In this document: piece after piece, positions 25,045 through 35,400 of the stretch
Position numbering within the stretch: the stretch's first letter is position 1
Layout: every line of letters begins with the position of its first letter
DNA from: a virus
IMG/VR virus record: IMGVR_UViG_3300036768_001501
Coordinates: 1-64,000 of that record
Length of the DNA: 64,000 bases
Strand: one strand, 5' to 3'
The notes under the pieces: generated by a model
Told to the model about the DNA's origin: nothing
Databases searched by the model: none
What the model saw: the letters and a program-made list of their open reading frames with translations, nothing else
Translations under genes and position numbers: made by a program

Positions 25045-25506
25045 CTTTTCTCTTAGCTCCATATTGACTTTTAGCCTTTTCTCCTCCATGAGCTGGGCGA
25101 GTTTCTCTGGCTCAAGCAGGCTTCTGGTGAAGTACCTGTGATATGGGCTAATGATGCGATCCCCAGTGTTCAGGAACTCGTTCATTGGCACGAGGGCGAA
25201 TTGCCGCTTGCCATTAACGATTGCTGGCAGAATTGCGTAATCTGCTTCCTTGGTTGTTTGGTTTTTGCATGCAGACTTGGTGTACTTAAGAACCTTGAAC
25301 TTGTCCTCTGTGAAAAAGAACGCAGACGGAAGATATAAAACCAGAAGTCCAACTTCGATTATGTAGAATCTTTCTGCGCGCACGCTGATAATTCCAGGCA
25401 GCGAGTGTGCATATAGGATTTCCAGGAGATAGTTCGCTGCGACCTTGACCGGCATTGGTCTTATGCGTCCTTTCGTCGCTGGTAATAGTTCATGTATGTA
25501 CTTCAT
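25021..25506 (-). CDS. Lone antisense hypothetical protein
   Basis: A 161-residue basic protein encoded against the direction of all neighbours. The start is placed at the ATG at 25504-25506; the frame extends to 25779 but there overlaps a plus-strand gene. It contains a hydrophobic 'RFYIIEVGLLVLYLPSAFFF' segment (about residues 44-63) and a Lys/Arg/Glu-rich C-terminus. Its stop lies inside the end of rad50 (24-nt overlap). Function unknown; its position resembles a small transferred gene (moron). Confidence 0.6.
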   Translation of the reverse strand: MKYIHELLPATKGRIRPMPVKVAANYLLEILYAHSLPGIISVRAERFYIIEVGLLVLYLPSAFFFTEDKFKVLKYTKSACKNQTTKEADYAILPAIVNGKRQFALVPMNEFLNTGDRIISPYHRYFTRSLLEPEKLAQLMEEKRLKVNMELREKLAKQRRF

Positions 25507-25509
25507 TTG

Positions 25510-25518
25510 TGCTATTAT
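25510..25518 (+). promoter_or_regulatory. Extended -10 promoter for the neck genes
   Basis: TGc-TATTAT ends 6 nt before a GTG (25525) in the neck-protein frame, in the 18-bp divergent gap with the antisense gene (start 25506). The mRNA would be leaderless or nearly so. Confidence 0.45.
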
Positions 25519-25524
25519 GATAAT

Positions 25525-26262
25525 GTGAAGCGAGACGAAAAGCAACAGTACAAAGAGATGGCTGGTGATTTCCTGGAGCGCCTTGGAAGGAAGGCCGTAC
25601 GCTACATCACCACTGTGCGCATGAGGGCGTACCCGGGCGCTGGCCCAGACGAGCTGAATATTCGCAGCGGCTCTCTTGCTGCATCGATTCAAGATCGGAT
25701 TCATAATACACGCAATGGTGTTAGCCTTGAGATTGGCAGCGTTGGCGCTGACGAAGGGTCGCGAATCGGATGGTATCAACAGGAGGACCCAGAGAAGAAT
25801 ATAACCCCAAGTGGTTCTATGTATCTGGCTGTTCCGTTAGCAGCAGCGATGAATGCCAGGGGTGTGGTATACTCACCTGGGCCGCGCGAGTTGCGTGACG
25901 AATTGGGCGTCGAGCTGTTTGTATTAACGGCAGGTAGGGAGTTGTTTCTGGCTGAGAGAGAATCACGCGATGAAACGCCTATTTTGTACTATATGCTCAA
26001 GCCTGTGGTAAAAACGAAACACATTGGGATTATGCAGAAAACTGTTGAAGATGTGATTATCCCAGAGCTTAAGAACAATTCTGATCTATTTAAGAAGGCT
26101 CGCGTTTATGTTAGGGGGAAGCTAGTGGCTACTATTGATGGTAGCCTTGGCTCTGAAGATGATGAATCTGATCAGCCCAAGCCTTCGCGAAAAGGCGGAG
26201 CGAAGTCGCAGAACAAACCTCAGGAAAAGAAAGTTGTTCGTGTGAAGGTAAAGCGGAGGTAA
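25525..26262 (+). CDS. Putative neck / tail-completion protein
   Basis: A 245-residue protein from the GTG at 25525; the open frame reaches 25492 but that would place the start before the -10 box. It has an 'LNIRSGSLAASIQDRI' segment, the pattern 'RTGxLxxS' seen in HK97-gp10-like neck proteins, followed by beta strands and a 'GSVGADEGSRIGWYQQE' part. The C-terminus is very basic (KRR). It precedes the tail terminator candidate by 1 nt. Function is inferred from synteny and the short motif. Confidence 0.55.
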   Translation: MKRDEKQQYKEMAGDFLERLGRKAVRYITTVRMRAYPGAGPDELNIRSGSLAASIQDRIHNTRNGVSLEIGSVGADEGSRIGWYQQEDPEKNITPSGSMYLAVPLAAAMNARGVVYSPGPRELRDELGVELFVLTAGRELFLAERESRDETPILYYMLKPVVKTKHIGIMQKTVEDVIIPELKNNSDLFKKARVYVRGKLVATIDGSLGSEDDESDQPKPSRKGGAKSQNKPQEKKVVRVKVKRR

Positions 26263-26263
26263 C

Positions 26264-26857
26264 ATGCCGATTCAGACAAAATTGCCGTTACCAGTAGATG
26301 AGCGGGCGATTCGTGCGTTGCAAGAGCGGCTTGAGACGATCAAGTTCGCCAATGGGTACAGCGTAGAGTTTGACGCTGTCAAGCGCCTTTGGGCACCAGC
26401 ACAGGTAGCTCAAGTGCGTAGCAGCGCTGAATTGCATTTGATTTCCGGTCACGTTGGTGCTGGCTCAGGTGCGCGCGGGCAGCGGGAGCTGATCTACCGC
26501 CGTTCAAGTGCTTTTGAACTGTGGATTGGCATTCCGATTAGCCTTATGTTTTTCGTGAGAATTCAAAGGGTTACCATGAACCCTGATGTTATATACAGGG
26601 TGACACGCGCGGAGATTCTGCGTTGCATTCTGTCGCAGCCTATTACGGATGCAACTAACGAGTACCCGATTCAGGTTGGCGCTGGACCATTCTATTTTGC
26701 TGAGCAGCAAGAAATTCCGATTACGTCTCAGCCTTTGTACTTTGGCGAAGCGCCAGATTATTCTGCTGGATTGATTGAGCTTGTGATGCTTGCTAGCTTT
26801 TCCGAGCAAACGCCGTTTCTTGCGCATCAGGGCGATTCGATCATTTTTGGTCCGTAG
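26264..26857 (+). CDS. Putative tail terminator protein
   Basis: A 197-residue protein with SD GGAGG and ATG. The N-terminus 'RAIRALQERLETIKFANGY' matches the usual start of tail-terminator/completion proteins (helix followed by 'TI-x-NGY'). The rest is beta-rich with 'SAFELWIGIPISLMF'. It should cap the tail tube and contact the neck. It is in the expected position between neck and tail tube genes. Confidence 0.55.
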   Translation: MPIQTKLPLPVDERAIRALQERLETIKFANGYSVEFDAVKRLWAPAQVAQVRSSAELHLISGHVGAGSGARGQRELIYRRSSAFELWIGIPISLMFFVRIQRVTMNPDVIYRVTRAEILRCILSQPITDATNEYPIQVGAGPFYFAEQQEIPITSQPLYFGEAPDYSAGLIELVMLASFSEQTPFLAHQGDSIIFGP

Positions 26858-26872
26858 TTTTTATAGCTCTTT

Positions 26873-26905
26873 ACCTCTTGTGTATGTAAACTTAATGCAA
26901 GAGGT
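26873..26905 (+). promoter_or_regulatory. Hairpin overlapping the tail tube RBS
   Basis: Arms 26873-26880 and 26898-26905 form an 8-bp perfect stem. The downstream arm contains part of the SD (GAGGTGAAGAG) that precedes the ATG at 26912. This could mask the ribosome-binding site and delay or tune translation of the tail tube protein. Confidence 0.4.
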
Positions 26906-26911
26906 GAAGAG

Positions 26912-28282
26912 ATGCCTACAGCAAAGACTACGTACTCGATTGTAGATTTTACCGTTGCTCAGGCGGCCATTGAAGACAATGGGTATGGCCAGCTTGCGGT
27001 TGGTACGCAACTTGAGTTTTTACCGGTTTACAACGCAACCGAGCCGCTGGTTCAGCACGTTCAAGGCTCGGACCCGATCGAGCTAGCTGATTCGCAGCTC
27101 GGTCCTGCTGCATTTTATGTGACTGAGCCGACTTACCGGATGTCGGCAACGACATATGTTTATTGTAGCGATCCCGACAATCCGCCCCCTTGGGCCAGCA
27201 TTTTGCTTCAGTGCAGCGGTTTCAAGAAATCCGTTTGGACCGGCACTGCGCCGTCTGGGACTTTTACTGCCGGCGCGCTTCAGACTCCGGGCAAACTGGC
27301 CAACGGAACTTACAAATATGTATTTTCTGAAGTTGACAATGTGCAACTTTCTGGTGGCAATCCAAGCCCGACTTACCGAAACGAGACCCCAGCATCTAGC
27401 TCGTTGACGGTAAACGTGACTGGTGGCCCCGCTAATGTTCCTCTTAACTTGCCAGCAGCAACTGCTGGCAAGGTGTTTCGTATTTATCGTACGAAGGCTG
27501 GTGGTAGTGATTACTATTTTGTTGCTGAGATGATTAATGGCGCTGCGCAGACGTATGTCGATTCTACTCCTGATAGTGATTTGGATATTTCTCGTTCCCC
27601 AGTTACTGCTACTGGTGGCACGTTCTTTTATCCACTGTCGGAGCATTTCCCCAGCGCCCAAATTAAGGTTTTCATGCACTCGCATAGCCGGACGCTGATT
27701 GGTGCACGTGGTACGTGGACTCTCGACGCAGAGGCTGGCCGGGCTATGCCAATGCGTTGGGACATTAATGGTCTATATAACCCAGCGGTTGCTGAGGCCA
27801 ATCCATCGATTGGCGTACTGAATCCTGGAATTCCGTTTATTTTCCGCAACGCAGTTCTTACTCTTGCTAAGACTACTCGTGGAAAGACATCTGGTAGCGG
27901 TGCGACGATTACGGCGATTGTGAAGTCCATTTCGATTACCCCAGGTACTCCGCTGGATAATAGACGTGATGCTTCTACGTCTACTGGCCTTAAGGAAATT
28001 GGTATTCATCGCCGGTTCGACCCTCGGTTTGAGGTGGTTTTCGAGGTTGATCGCAGTTTCGCATTTGATGCGGTTGAAGAGTACAATAGCATGACTCTGT
28101 TCTCTGCGGTTTTGAAAGTCGGGTCTGGTCCTGTTGTCCGGTTCCATTTCCCGAACATGCAGATCATGGATGCTCCAGCGCTTGTGAATCAAGACGGCGG
28201 CATTCTCTGCTGGCGAGTCGCATTTCGACCGCGTCCTTATCAACGAGACGATTTCATGAAGATTTCGTTCCTGCCTAGCTAA
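26912..28282 (+). CDS. Major tail tube protein with inserted Ig-like domain
   Basis: A 456-residue protein. The first ~115 residues and the last ~200 residues look like a long siphovirus tail tube subunit: a 'FLPVYNATEPLVQHVQGSDPIELADS' start, 'PPPWASILLQCSGF' (typical of tube proteins), and a C-terminal 'FHFPNMQIMDAPALVNQDGGILCWRVAFR' (quoted by ends). Between them (about residues 115-225) sits a domain with 'GTYKYVFSEVDN' and 'GKVFRIYRTKAGGSDYYFVAE', alike to the insertion in the connector. The domain would decorate the outside of the tail. It is followed by a strong terminator. Confidence 0.75.
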   Translation: MPTAKTTYSIVDFTVAQAAIEDNGYGQLAVGTQLEFLPVYNATEPLVQHVQGSDPIELADSQLGPAAFYVTEPTYRMSATTYVYCSDPDNPPPWASILLQCSGFKKSVWTGTAPSGTFTAGALQTPGKLANGTYKYVFSEVDNVQLSGGNPSPTYRNETPASSSLTVNVTGGPANVPLNLPAATAGKVFRIYRTKAGGSDYYFVAEMINGAAQTYVDSTPDSDLDISRSPVTATGGTFFYPLSEHFPSAQIKVFMHSHSRTLIGARGTWTLDAEAGRAMPMRWDINGLYNPAVAEANPSIGVLNPGIPFIFRNAVLTLAKTTRGKTSGSGATITAIVKSISITPGTPLDNRRDASTSTGLKEIGIHRRFDPRFEVVFEVDRSFAFDAVEEYNSMTLFSAVLKVGSGPVVRFHFPNMQIMDAPALVNQDGGILCWRVAFRPRPYQRDDFMKISFLPS

Positions 28283-28310
28283 TTTGGTTGCGTCCACTCC
28301 CCTGGTAGCG

Positions 28311-28352
28311 GTGCCGCAGGCTGGATTTATCTGGTCTGCGGCACTGTTTTTT
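28311..28352 (+). terminator. Intrinsic terminator after tail tube gene
   Basis: Perfect 9-bp GC-rich stem GTGCCGCAG / CTGCGGCAC (28311-28319 with 28336-28344) with a 16-nt loop, followed by TG and six T residues (28347-28352). It ends the head/tube transcription unit 28 nt after the tail tube stop. Confidence 0.75.
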
Positions 28353-28353
28353 G

Positions 28354-28382
28354 TTGACTTGTATCTCGTTTGATGCTATGAA
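28354..28382 (+). promoter_or_regulatory. Promoter of the chaperone operon
   Basis: TTGACT (28354-28359), 17-bp spacer, TATGAA (28377-28382) with TGc before it. It begins right after the terminator's T tract and lies 18 nt before the ATG at 28401, which has GGAGG 5 nt upstream. Confidence 0.6.
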
Positions 28383-28400
28383 GATGGCGCGGAGGTTCAG

Positions 28401-28985
28401 ATGGGAAAACTAGCAAGCACTATCGAGAAATATGTTAACCAGTCAGCGCGGCCAGTACGAAGCGTGGAAATTATCGATATGTCACGTATCGACCCGGACC
28501 TGAAGCGTAAGGTTTGCGCTGTTGTGCGGTACGTGGATCAAATGGAGTACCGCGCTGACGAAACGCAGATGTCCGACCCGGATTTCCGAAAGCAGTTTGC
28601 TAGTGAGGCTCTGCTTGCAATTTATGATGACGGGTTTTTGCCCTTCCCAGCGGATAAGGTGACAGAACGCGCGGTTGCTGGCTGGAGGGGCGCGCTTGGC
28701 GAACTAGCTCTCAAGGTACTCTGTCCGAAAATTTTTGAAGCCGATCTTGGCGATGCCGGTAATCAATCTGGCGCTGAGCGTGTTTTCGAGATTTCAGATA
28801 ACGACGACCTCCTGGCGATTACGAAGCTCATGGACAGTGCCTTTTTCACTGCAATGTATTTTGGCGCTATTTCCTTGAGGGAGTTTGTCGTCAAGGAGGT
28901 TGATCGCGTAAAAAACTCATCACAGCCTACGTCCACTTCGCCCACGCAATCAACACCCCAAGATTCTGTCGTGGAAAAGGCGTAG
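28401..28985 (+). CDS. Tail assembly chaperone, frame-0 product (G-like)
   Basis: A 194-residue protein between tail tube and tape measure, the classical place for lambda gpG-like chaperones. The N-terminal ~160 residues are helical and acidic ('RADETQMSDPDFRKQFASEALLA'), followed by a Ser/Thr/Gln/Pro-rich end. The 3' part holds a full -1 frameshift cassette (see 28894-28990), so a minority of ribosomes should make a longer GT-type fusion of about 309 residues with the frame 28916-29329. In known phages the G:GT ratio is important for tail assembly on the tape measure. Confidence 0.8.
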   Translation: MGKLASTIEKYVNQSARPVRSVEIIDMSRIDPDLKRKVCAVVRYVDQMEYRADETQMSDPDFRKQFASEALLAIYDDGFLPFPADKVTERAVAGWRGALGELALKVLCPKIFEADLGDAGNQSGAERVFEISDNDDLLAITKLMDSAFFTAMYFGAISLREFVVKEVDRVKNSSQPTSTSPTQSTPQDSVVEKA

Positions 28986-28990
28986 GCTGT
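28894..28990 (+). promoter_or_regulatory. -1 programmed ribosomal frameshift cassette
   Basis: Three elements are in register: an internal SD AGGAGG (28894-28899), 10 nt further the slippery heptamer A-AAA-AAC in frame (28910-28916), then 5 nt and a 12-bp stem (28922-28933 with 28979-28990) whose 3' arm contains the frame-0 stop TAG. The -1 frame is open from the heptamer to 29329. The geometry is as in the dnaX frameshift site. Confidence 0.85.
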
Positions 28991-29329
28991 TCCGAGAAGG
29001 CGTTTCATACTTGTCGGTGCTGCGAACACTCCGTGTTTCGCGGATGGGATCGCAGCCTATGTGAGGAGAAGTGCGTTTTCGACAACTTCCCTCCAATTGT
29101 TAGGGCGGTTGTCGATCTGGTAGGCTCTTGCCTGCATGTGCAGGCAGGCGACAGCGGCGTACTGTTTGTTGACCTGAACGACCTGCGCTATGACCGGATG
29201 CTTAAGGCGCATGGCGTTCAGCCAAGGCTCGAATTAGAGGAGCTTGTGCTGCATACCCTTGCCGTGTTCCGCGAAGTCATCGGCAAGGAGGGTATCATGT
29301 TCACGAAGGAAATGCTTGACGTATCTTAA
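28916..29329 (+). CDS. Tail assembly chaperone, -1 frame extension (T part of GT)
   Basis: A 137-residue extension made by -1 frameshifting. The GTG at 29033 could start a 98-residue protein on its own, but the frame is open back to the slippery site and its sequence looks coding throughout. The first third has a Cys/His-rich segment (C-RCCEH ... LCEEKC, about 29010-29070), a likely zinc knuckle as in T parts of several phages. The end is acidic and helical (ELEELVLHTLAVFREVIG). It should bind the tape measure. Confidence 0.75.
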   Translation, partial: LITAYVHFAHAINTPRFCRGKGVGCSEKAFHTCRCCEHSVFRGWDRSLCEEKCVFDNFPPIVRAVVDLVGSCLHVQAGDSGVLFVDLNDLRYDRMLKAHGVQPRLELEELVLHTLAVFREVIGKEGIMFTKEMLDVS

Positions 29330-29381
29330 AATTCTTAATATAGTTAGTTACCTGTCAAGCAATTAAGTACTTGATTTTTTG

Positions 29382-29410
29382 TTGTTTTCTCGCGCTGCGT
29401 ACTGTATCAT
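29382..29410 (+). promoter_or_regulatory. Promoter of the tape measure gene
   Basis: TTGTTT (29382-29387), 17-bp spacer, TATCAT (29405-29410). The GTG start of the tape measure gene is at 29417, exactly where transcription would begin, so the mRNA would be leaderless. No SD is present in the 87-bp gap. Confidence 0.5.
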
Positions 29411-29416
29411 ATAGGC

Positions 29417-32400
29417 GTGGCAAAGCGCGAGGATATTAGCGTCGAGTTAGACGTATCGGTTACAGAGGAGCTTAATAAGCAAGCTACCAGTGTAACCAAA
29501 ATCTCCAGCGCCATATCGTCTATCAAGTCTGGCGCTCAGGAGGCTGCCGGTCCGATTAAGCAAATCGCGACCGACATGAAGTCTATTGCTACGAGCTCTT
29601 CTGATTTTGTCAAAAGCTTCGGCGATCTGCGCAAGGCTTTTGACGAGCTGAAAAAGCTCAATGTTAGTGCCGCCACGGAGAAGCTCAAAAAGGGACAGGA
29701 GAAGATTGAGGAGTTCACATCCAAGGTACGCGGCGCTGCGAGTGAGCTTGCCGATCTAACAAATAAGATCAGCAGCGCCACGTCAGGTATTGTATCTGCG
29801 TCTGAAGGAATCAAGTCTGTATCAACTGCTGTTTCTTCTCTTTCTACATCTATCGAGCGGGCCAATGCTGTTATCGATGCGTTTGCTTCGCGCGCTCGCC
29901 AATTGAGCGAGGCTGTTCAGTCAGTTGCTAATTCAGTAGCAAGAATCAGTGAATTAGAAGCCAAGACGCAGAGCGCCGAGACGCGGGCAAAGACTGAAAC
30001 CGCAAAGCGGCGCGCTGCTCGTCGGCGGCAGCCAGAACCAGAGCCAGAGCCGACGCCAGAGCCTTCTCGTGGTGGCAGGAGAATTGTTAGTCGCATATCA
30101 GCCGTCGGTCAATATGTTCGTACCGAGCCCGAGCCTCCTCCTCGACCGCGTCGTGGCGGTGCGCGCGCTTCTGCTGTGCAGCAATATTGGCATACCGCGC
30201 CAATGGTTACAAATGTATTACCGTCTGATGGCAATGAAAAGCCAGAGCCACCTCCTCGATCGCGTCGTGGAGGTTCGCATGCGCATACATATGTTGTGCG
30301 GCAATATGGGTACACAGCGCCAATGGCTACAAATGTAGCCCCGTCTTATAAGCGTACAAAGCAACATGGTGCTCATGAGTCAACTATTGGGCCTGGGCAT
30401 TATGTCCATGTGCCGGCTGTTATTTATCCATCAGAAAAGGAGCCTCCGCGAGGGTACAGATACGGTTTTGGGTTTGGCGAAGACCCAACAAAGTTGTATC
30501 CGATTATGTCCGAGTATGCCACAGAGATTATGAGTCATGGTTTGCGCAGGCGTATTGGATTTCAGCCTGGTGGAAGCGAGTTTGTTGTAAGAGAAGATGC
30601 ACCGTTGCAGATGAAGCAGCGACTTGCTTCGCCAAAATATAGGGCTCAGCTTGCTCAATTTCTGAGTCGTCTTGAATCTGGGCGTGCTCCGAGCGCAGCC
30701 AGCGGAACTAGACTTTATCCGACAGCATCGGCTAGCTTATCAACCCCTATCAGCATGCAAGCTGCTAGCTTATCAACCCCTATCAGCATGCAAGCTGGCG
30801 GTGTGTATGCCGGACCTAGTGATAGTGGCAGTGGCGGCGGGACCATTATGGGTCATGCGTCTGTGATCACGACCGAAACCCCGCGTCGCCGTCGTGGCGG
30901 TCGTCGCCCAAGCCTCTATCGTTGGATGGATGTTCGTGAGGCAAAACGTCGTTTTGCTGATTTGTCGGATCGACCGCTTGATGAGATTCTTGATCTTCTA
31001 AAAACAAAAGAAGAACGCGAAGCTCTGAAGAAGAAAACGCAGGCCGTTCAGACGGGGCAGTTCCGTATTCTTGACTTAACGAATGAGGTAGAGGATTTCT
31101 TTAGGGCTAAGCGCGAAGAGGAGCTTAAGAAGCTACCTAAGAAGGAACGTGAGTTTCGTTCGCCTTTCTATATCCCTGAGGAAATTGACATCACTGAAGA
31201 CCCAGTGATGCACGCGATGCTCAAGGTTTATAAGGACCTTAAGAAAGTGCCCGAAGCTATGCACTTCGTTGCGACTAGGGCACGTGAGAAGTTGTCCGGT
31301 GAGCGCGTACGGCAGTTCCGCGAGGTACTTAGTCAAGCTGGATTTAGCGAAGAGGACATAGAAAAGGGCCGGTTCCATGTGCCCTTTGTTCCTTTGTCGC
31401 TTGCTGCCGATATGTCCGATCGTGCTGCGTTGGCTAATATTATGCTCGGCGGCGGCGGCAGAAAGCAGGCTGTAATTAGCTATGCGTTGAAGCATGCTCC
31501 GCATGCTCTTACGCCAGCAGGTTCGGCGTTCACTACTGCCATTTTTGAGCGTGGTTTAGGTTCCGAGCTGTTTAGTGAAGCATATTTGCAGGCGTTTGCG
31601 CAGGCAAGGCCAGAGACTCAGACTTATATTATGAAGCGTCTTAGCTCATTGCCGCGCTCTAAGGAGTATCAGTACGCCCAGAGGATGCGCTTATTCTTTG
31701 CAGATTTGTACAAGCGCAGCCCAGAGCCGGCAGTAAAATTGATGCGTGAGCTTGGCCCAGCAGTTGAATCGCTGTCTTTTAGTCCGCAAGATATTGTTTC
31801 GCTTTGGAGGGGGATACGCTCTGCTGTTCCTGGCGGGCTGGAGAAAGTTAGGACGTTTACGGATTTCTTGAAATTCGTTGCTCCAGCGCAGCAGAAGGTT
31901 TGGTCTGGTACATTTGTCGGTAGAACATTAGTGCTTTCATCTGCTATCCGCGATTTAAAGGAACAGTACGAGAAAGGTGAGCTCTCGAAAGGTAATATTG
32001 AGGACCTGAAAAGCCTGGCGGCTTCTGTTCGGCTTCTAAGTCGGTCATTTAGAACGCCAAAAGAGCGCCAACTTTCGCAGCTTGAGGTTGGGAAGAGAAT
32101 CAATGATTTGATTGGCAAAATTACAGGCAGCAAATTCTACAAAGTGCTGCCAGCGAATGTGCAGCGAGACATTGATCACCTGATTAGCAATACTGTTGCG
32201 CCAATGCTTGGAGAGCCTGAGCATGCGGATATTCAGCAGCTATTTGATGTGGCTAGTGATATAAGGATCAAGTTGTTTGGCAGGCAGGCAGAAACTGTTG
32301 GCCAAATGCTCAGGCGATTATCAGATCATGCCAGGAAGGTTCTGCCGAAAGGTGAATTCAGGGCTTTTGAGAAGACTCTTGAGGAATACAGGCCAGCTAA

Positions 32401-35400
32401 GGGGCAGAAAGTTTCGTCTGATGTTGTCTTTAAGAAGATTTATCAAGATGTCATGTATGGCAGGTTCGGCAGTGAAGAGCTTTCCCAAAAGGTTCGTGGA
32501 GTTATGTCATCTGAATGGCACCGTGTGCGCACTGCGCATGATCCATTCGAGCATGCAAGGAAACACACTGGGGCCGATATTGTTGGTGACGAATTGAAGG
32601 ATGCATATATCAAGCAACGGTCATTGCATGCAATGACTCAGGATATATTCGACATCCTTCCTGGCCCAAGCCCGTACAAGTACTATGGAGTGCGTGCACC
32701 TCTATTTGTGAGTGCTGAGCCGTACGAAGAGCAAGCAAAGATTGCTCTAGTGACTCGGGCCAAGATGAAATATTTGCCAGCTTTCAAGGATAAGAATTTT
32801 ATATCCGGCATTGCCCGCTTGTACGAGATTTTCGGTGGCGTAAATCCGGCAAAGCTGATTGAAAAGGCAGAAAGCGGCAATGCGATCGCTGCGCTTGAGG
32901 CCAAGATGCTCTTGCCGAAGAAGGGCGAGGATTGGTTGCAGCACCTTGGCAAACTTATTCTTTCCCATCGCGTTGGAACATCGTTGGATATATTCGGTCG
33001 CAACATCAATGAAGCCATTCGGCGCCAACGCGAGGAGGCGCGTGCGATGCGCCGACGCATGCGCATGATGAAGAAGATTGAACAGGAAGCCAGGCGCAAT
33101 GATCCATTCGCAGATAAAAAGCTAGAGGCTGCTCTAGAGGCAGAAGAGCCGTTGAAGCGTGTTTTCTCGACAATGTATGGGCGCGCTGGCGTTAAGCTTC
33201 AAGAAAAGCAGCTAGAAAGACTTGTTGACCTGACCCTTGGTAGCGATTTCTGGGCTGCGCTACGTTACCAAGACGCGCTGGAAGTTCAGAAGAAACCAGA
33301 GCGTTTTGTTATGACCATGATGGAATTGCTCGGGTTTCCCAGCGCCTCCGTTGTTGGCATGGGTAAGCTGCCTTCGTACGAGCAGCTTGTTGAGAGCTTG
33401 GCCAAGCATGGTGATGCTTTCGTTTCTAATGCAATCGGGATTAGCAGAGATGTTGAGCGCGAGCTTCAAATGCTTGGTCTCGGTAATATTATTGCAAATG
33501 AGGTCTCTAAGGCTTCCGGCACGGAAGAGGCGGCTAAGAAGGATCGAAGCCGCAAGAAGGAAGTTGGCGCTGCGGAACTTACGCCGTCTGAGAGTGATGC
33601 CAGCAAGATTAAGAGAGCTCTGCGCAACAAGGGTACAAAGCTTAGTAAAAAGACTGCAAACATTCCGCTCACTGCCCAAGAGCTTATCGAGATGGCAGCT
33701 AATCTTGGTAAGGGGCGGCGGTCTATCCCTGAAGGCGTAGATATTGAGTCTGCATTTGAACAAAGGAAAAAGAATATCGCTGAGTTTGCGTCCTTGCTTG
33801 GTATTGATCCTAAGTCCCAAGCCGGTCAGAAGCGCTTGAAGGGCTGGGAGGAGTACCTTGAGAAGCTGAAGGAATCTGGCAACATATCTCAGCTAGTATT
33901 TCCGAACGTCGCTGAATGGCTTTTAGCAAGCGGTGTACGCGGAAGGCCGACGCCAGAAGTGGAGGAAATGAATCTGCGCATTGCCTCCTGGCTTCATGAG
34001 CACGGTCTGCTGGCTGGTACAAGCAATACGATTCTCAGGTGGCGGAAATTTTTTGAAGAGCAAGGTGGCCAGGTCACCAATGCTATTGCAAGCCAGATGA
34101 TTAAGCCTAGCAAGCCAAGCGGCCCGCAGGCGTCTGCTGTATTTACGCCAATGATGGCCGGCGGCATGTATTCTGGAATGCCGAGTGGCGGCATGTCAAT
34201 GGTTGGCGAAGGTACTTATTCGACTGGCCCGACGATGCAGTTTGGGCAATATAGCTTTACTCCGTACGCCGAGTCCGGAAGTCCGCGAGCTATGGCTGCA
34301 GGTGGTGGCGGTGGCAAGGGCGGCGGTGGCAAGGGCGGCGGAAAGAAAGGTGGTGGCTTCTTTGGATTTTTTGGTGGCGGCGGCGGCGATGACGATGGTG
34401 GAGACGATGAGGAAGAAAAGGAGCCACCTAAGAAGCAAAAGCGCGGACGCAAGAAGAAATCGAGTGAAGAAGAGATAGATTGGACTGCTCCGCGTAGCGC
34501 GACTGGCGATAAGACCATTGATTTTATTGTCGATCGCGTCACCAAGATGGTCAGCGCAATTCGTAAGCCAGAGCTTACGATGCCAGGATCGCAGGAGTCG
34601 TTTTTCCGTGAAATTGTGATGCCTGCGATCGAGGTGCTGAACGCACTTGGTGTTTCAGGGAAGCCTGTTTCCGGCCCATTGAAAGGTCGTGCTGGCAAGA
34701 AGCTGAAGAACCAGCTCAAGCAGATGGGGATCGATGTCGAGAAGATGAGTGACATCGATTTGGGCATTATTGCCGGCATGCCCAAAGATTTGTTTGATTA
34801 TCTCAAGTATCTTTTCAAGACTACGCCAGCAACGCCACGCCAACGGTCTCGTGCCAGCGAGTCGTTGGAGCATATTACCGAGACTGCGATTTTGCAGGGC
34901 AAAGTTGCTGGTGGCGAGGTAGACCTGTACCCGTGGCAAATGCAGACCATCAAGCGCCTTGCGTCTTTGCTTGGCCCAGAGGTTGGGCAATTTGCGTACG
35001 GTCTGTTCCAGATGGGCAACATGTTCAAGACGCTGACGCAGGCAAGCCAGTTGGCTGCATCGAGCCCGTCGCCATACCTGTACGAAAAGCGCGTTACGAC
35101 AGGCCCAGCTAAGCAAACTTATATAAAGGCTCGGCGCGGGAAGGCGATGGCTTCGGCTGCAGATTTGATTGCCAAGGCGGAGTCTCAGGCCGAAGCATTC
35201 AGAATGATTTCAGAAGGTGCGTCACTGCTGCCGCCTAAAGACCTAGCAAAGGCCATAGAAACATACATGAAGACAGGTGATGAGGAGGTCTTCAAGCAGA
35301 CAGTCGATTCCATGTTACGTCGTGAATCGGCTAAGACGCAGTACGAGCAGAAGATTCTACAGAAGCGCAATGTTGTTGATGAGCTTAAGCGAATCGAATT

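Noticed and set aside
25507-25779. N-terminal extension of the antisense gene (to 252 codons)
   Set aside because: It would overlap the neck gene for about 250 nt and run through its promoter; the ATG at 25506 is better placed.
28763-29029. 88-codon minus-strand frame over the frameshift site
   Set aside because: It is antisense to the chaperone gene with its frameshift elements and has no RBS.
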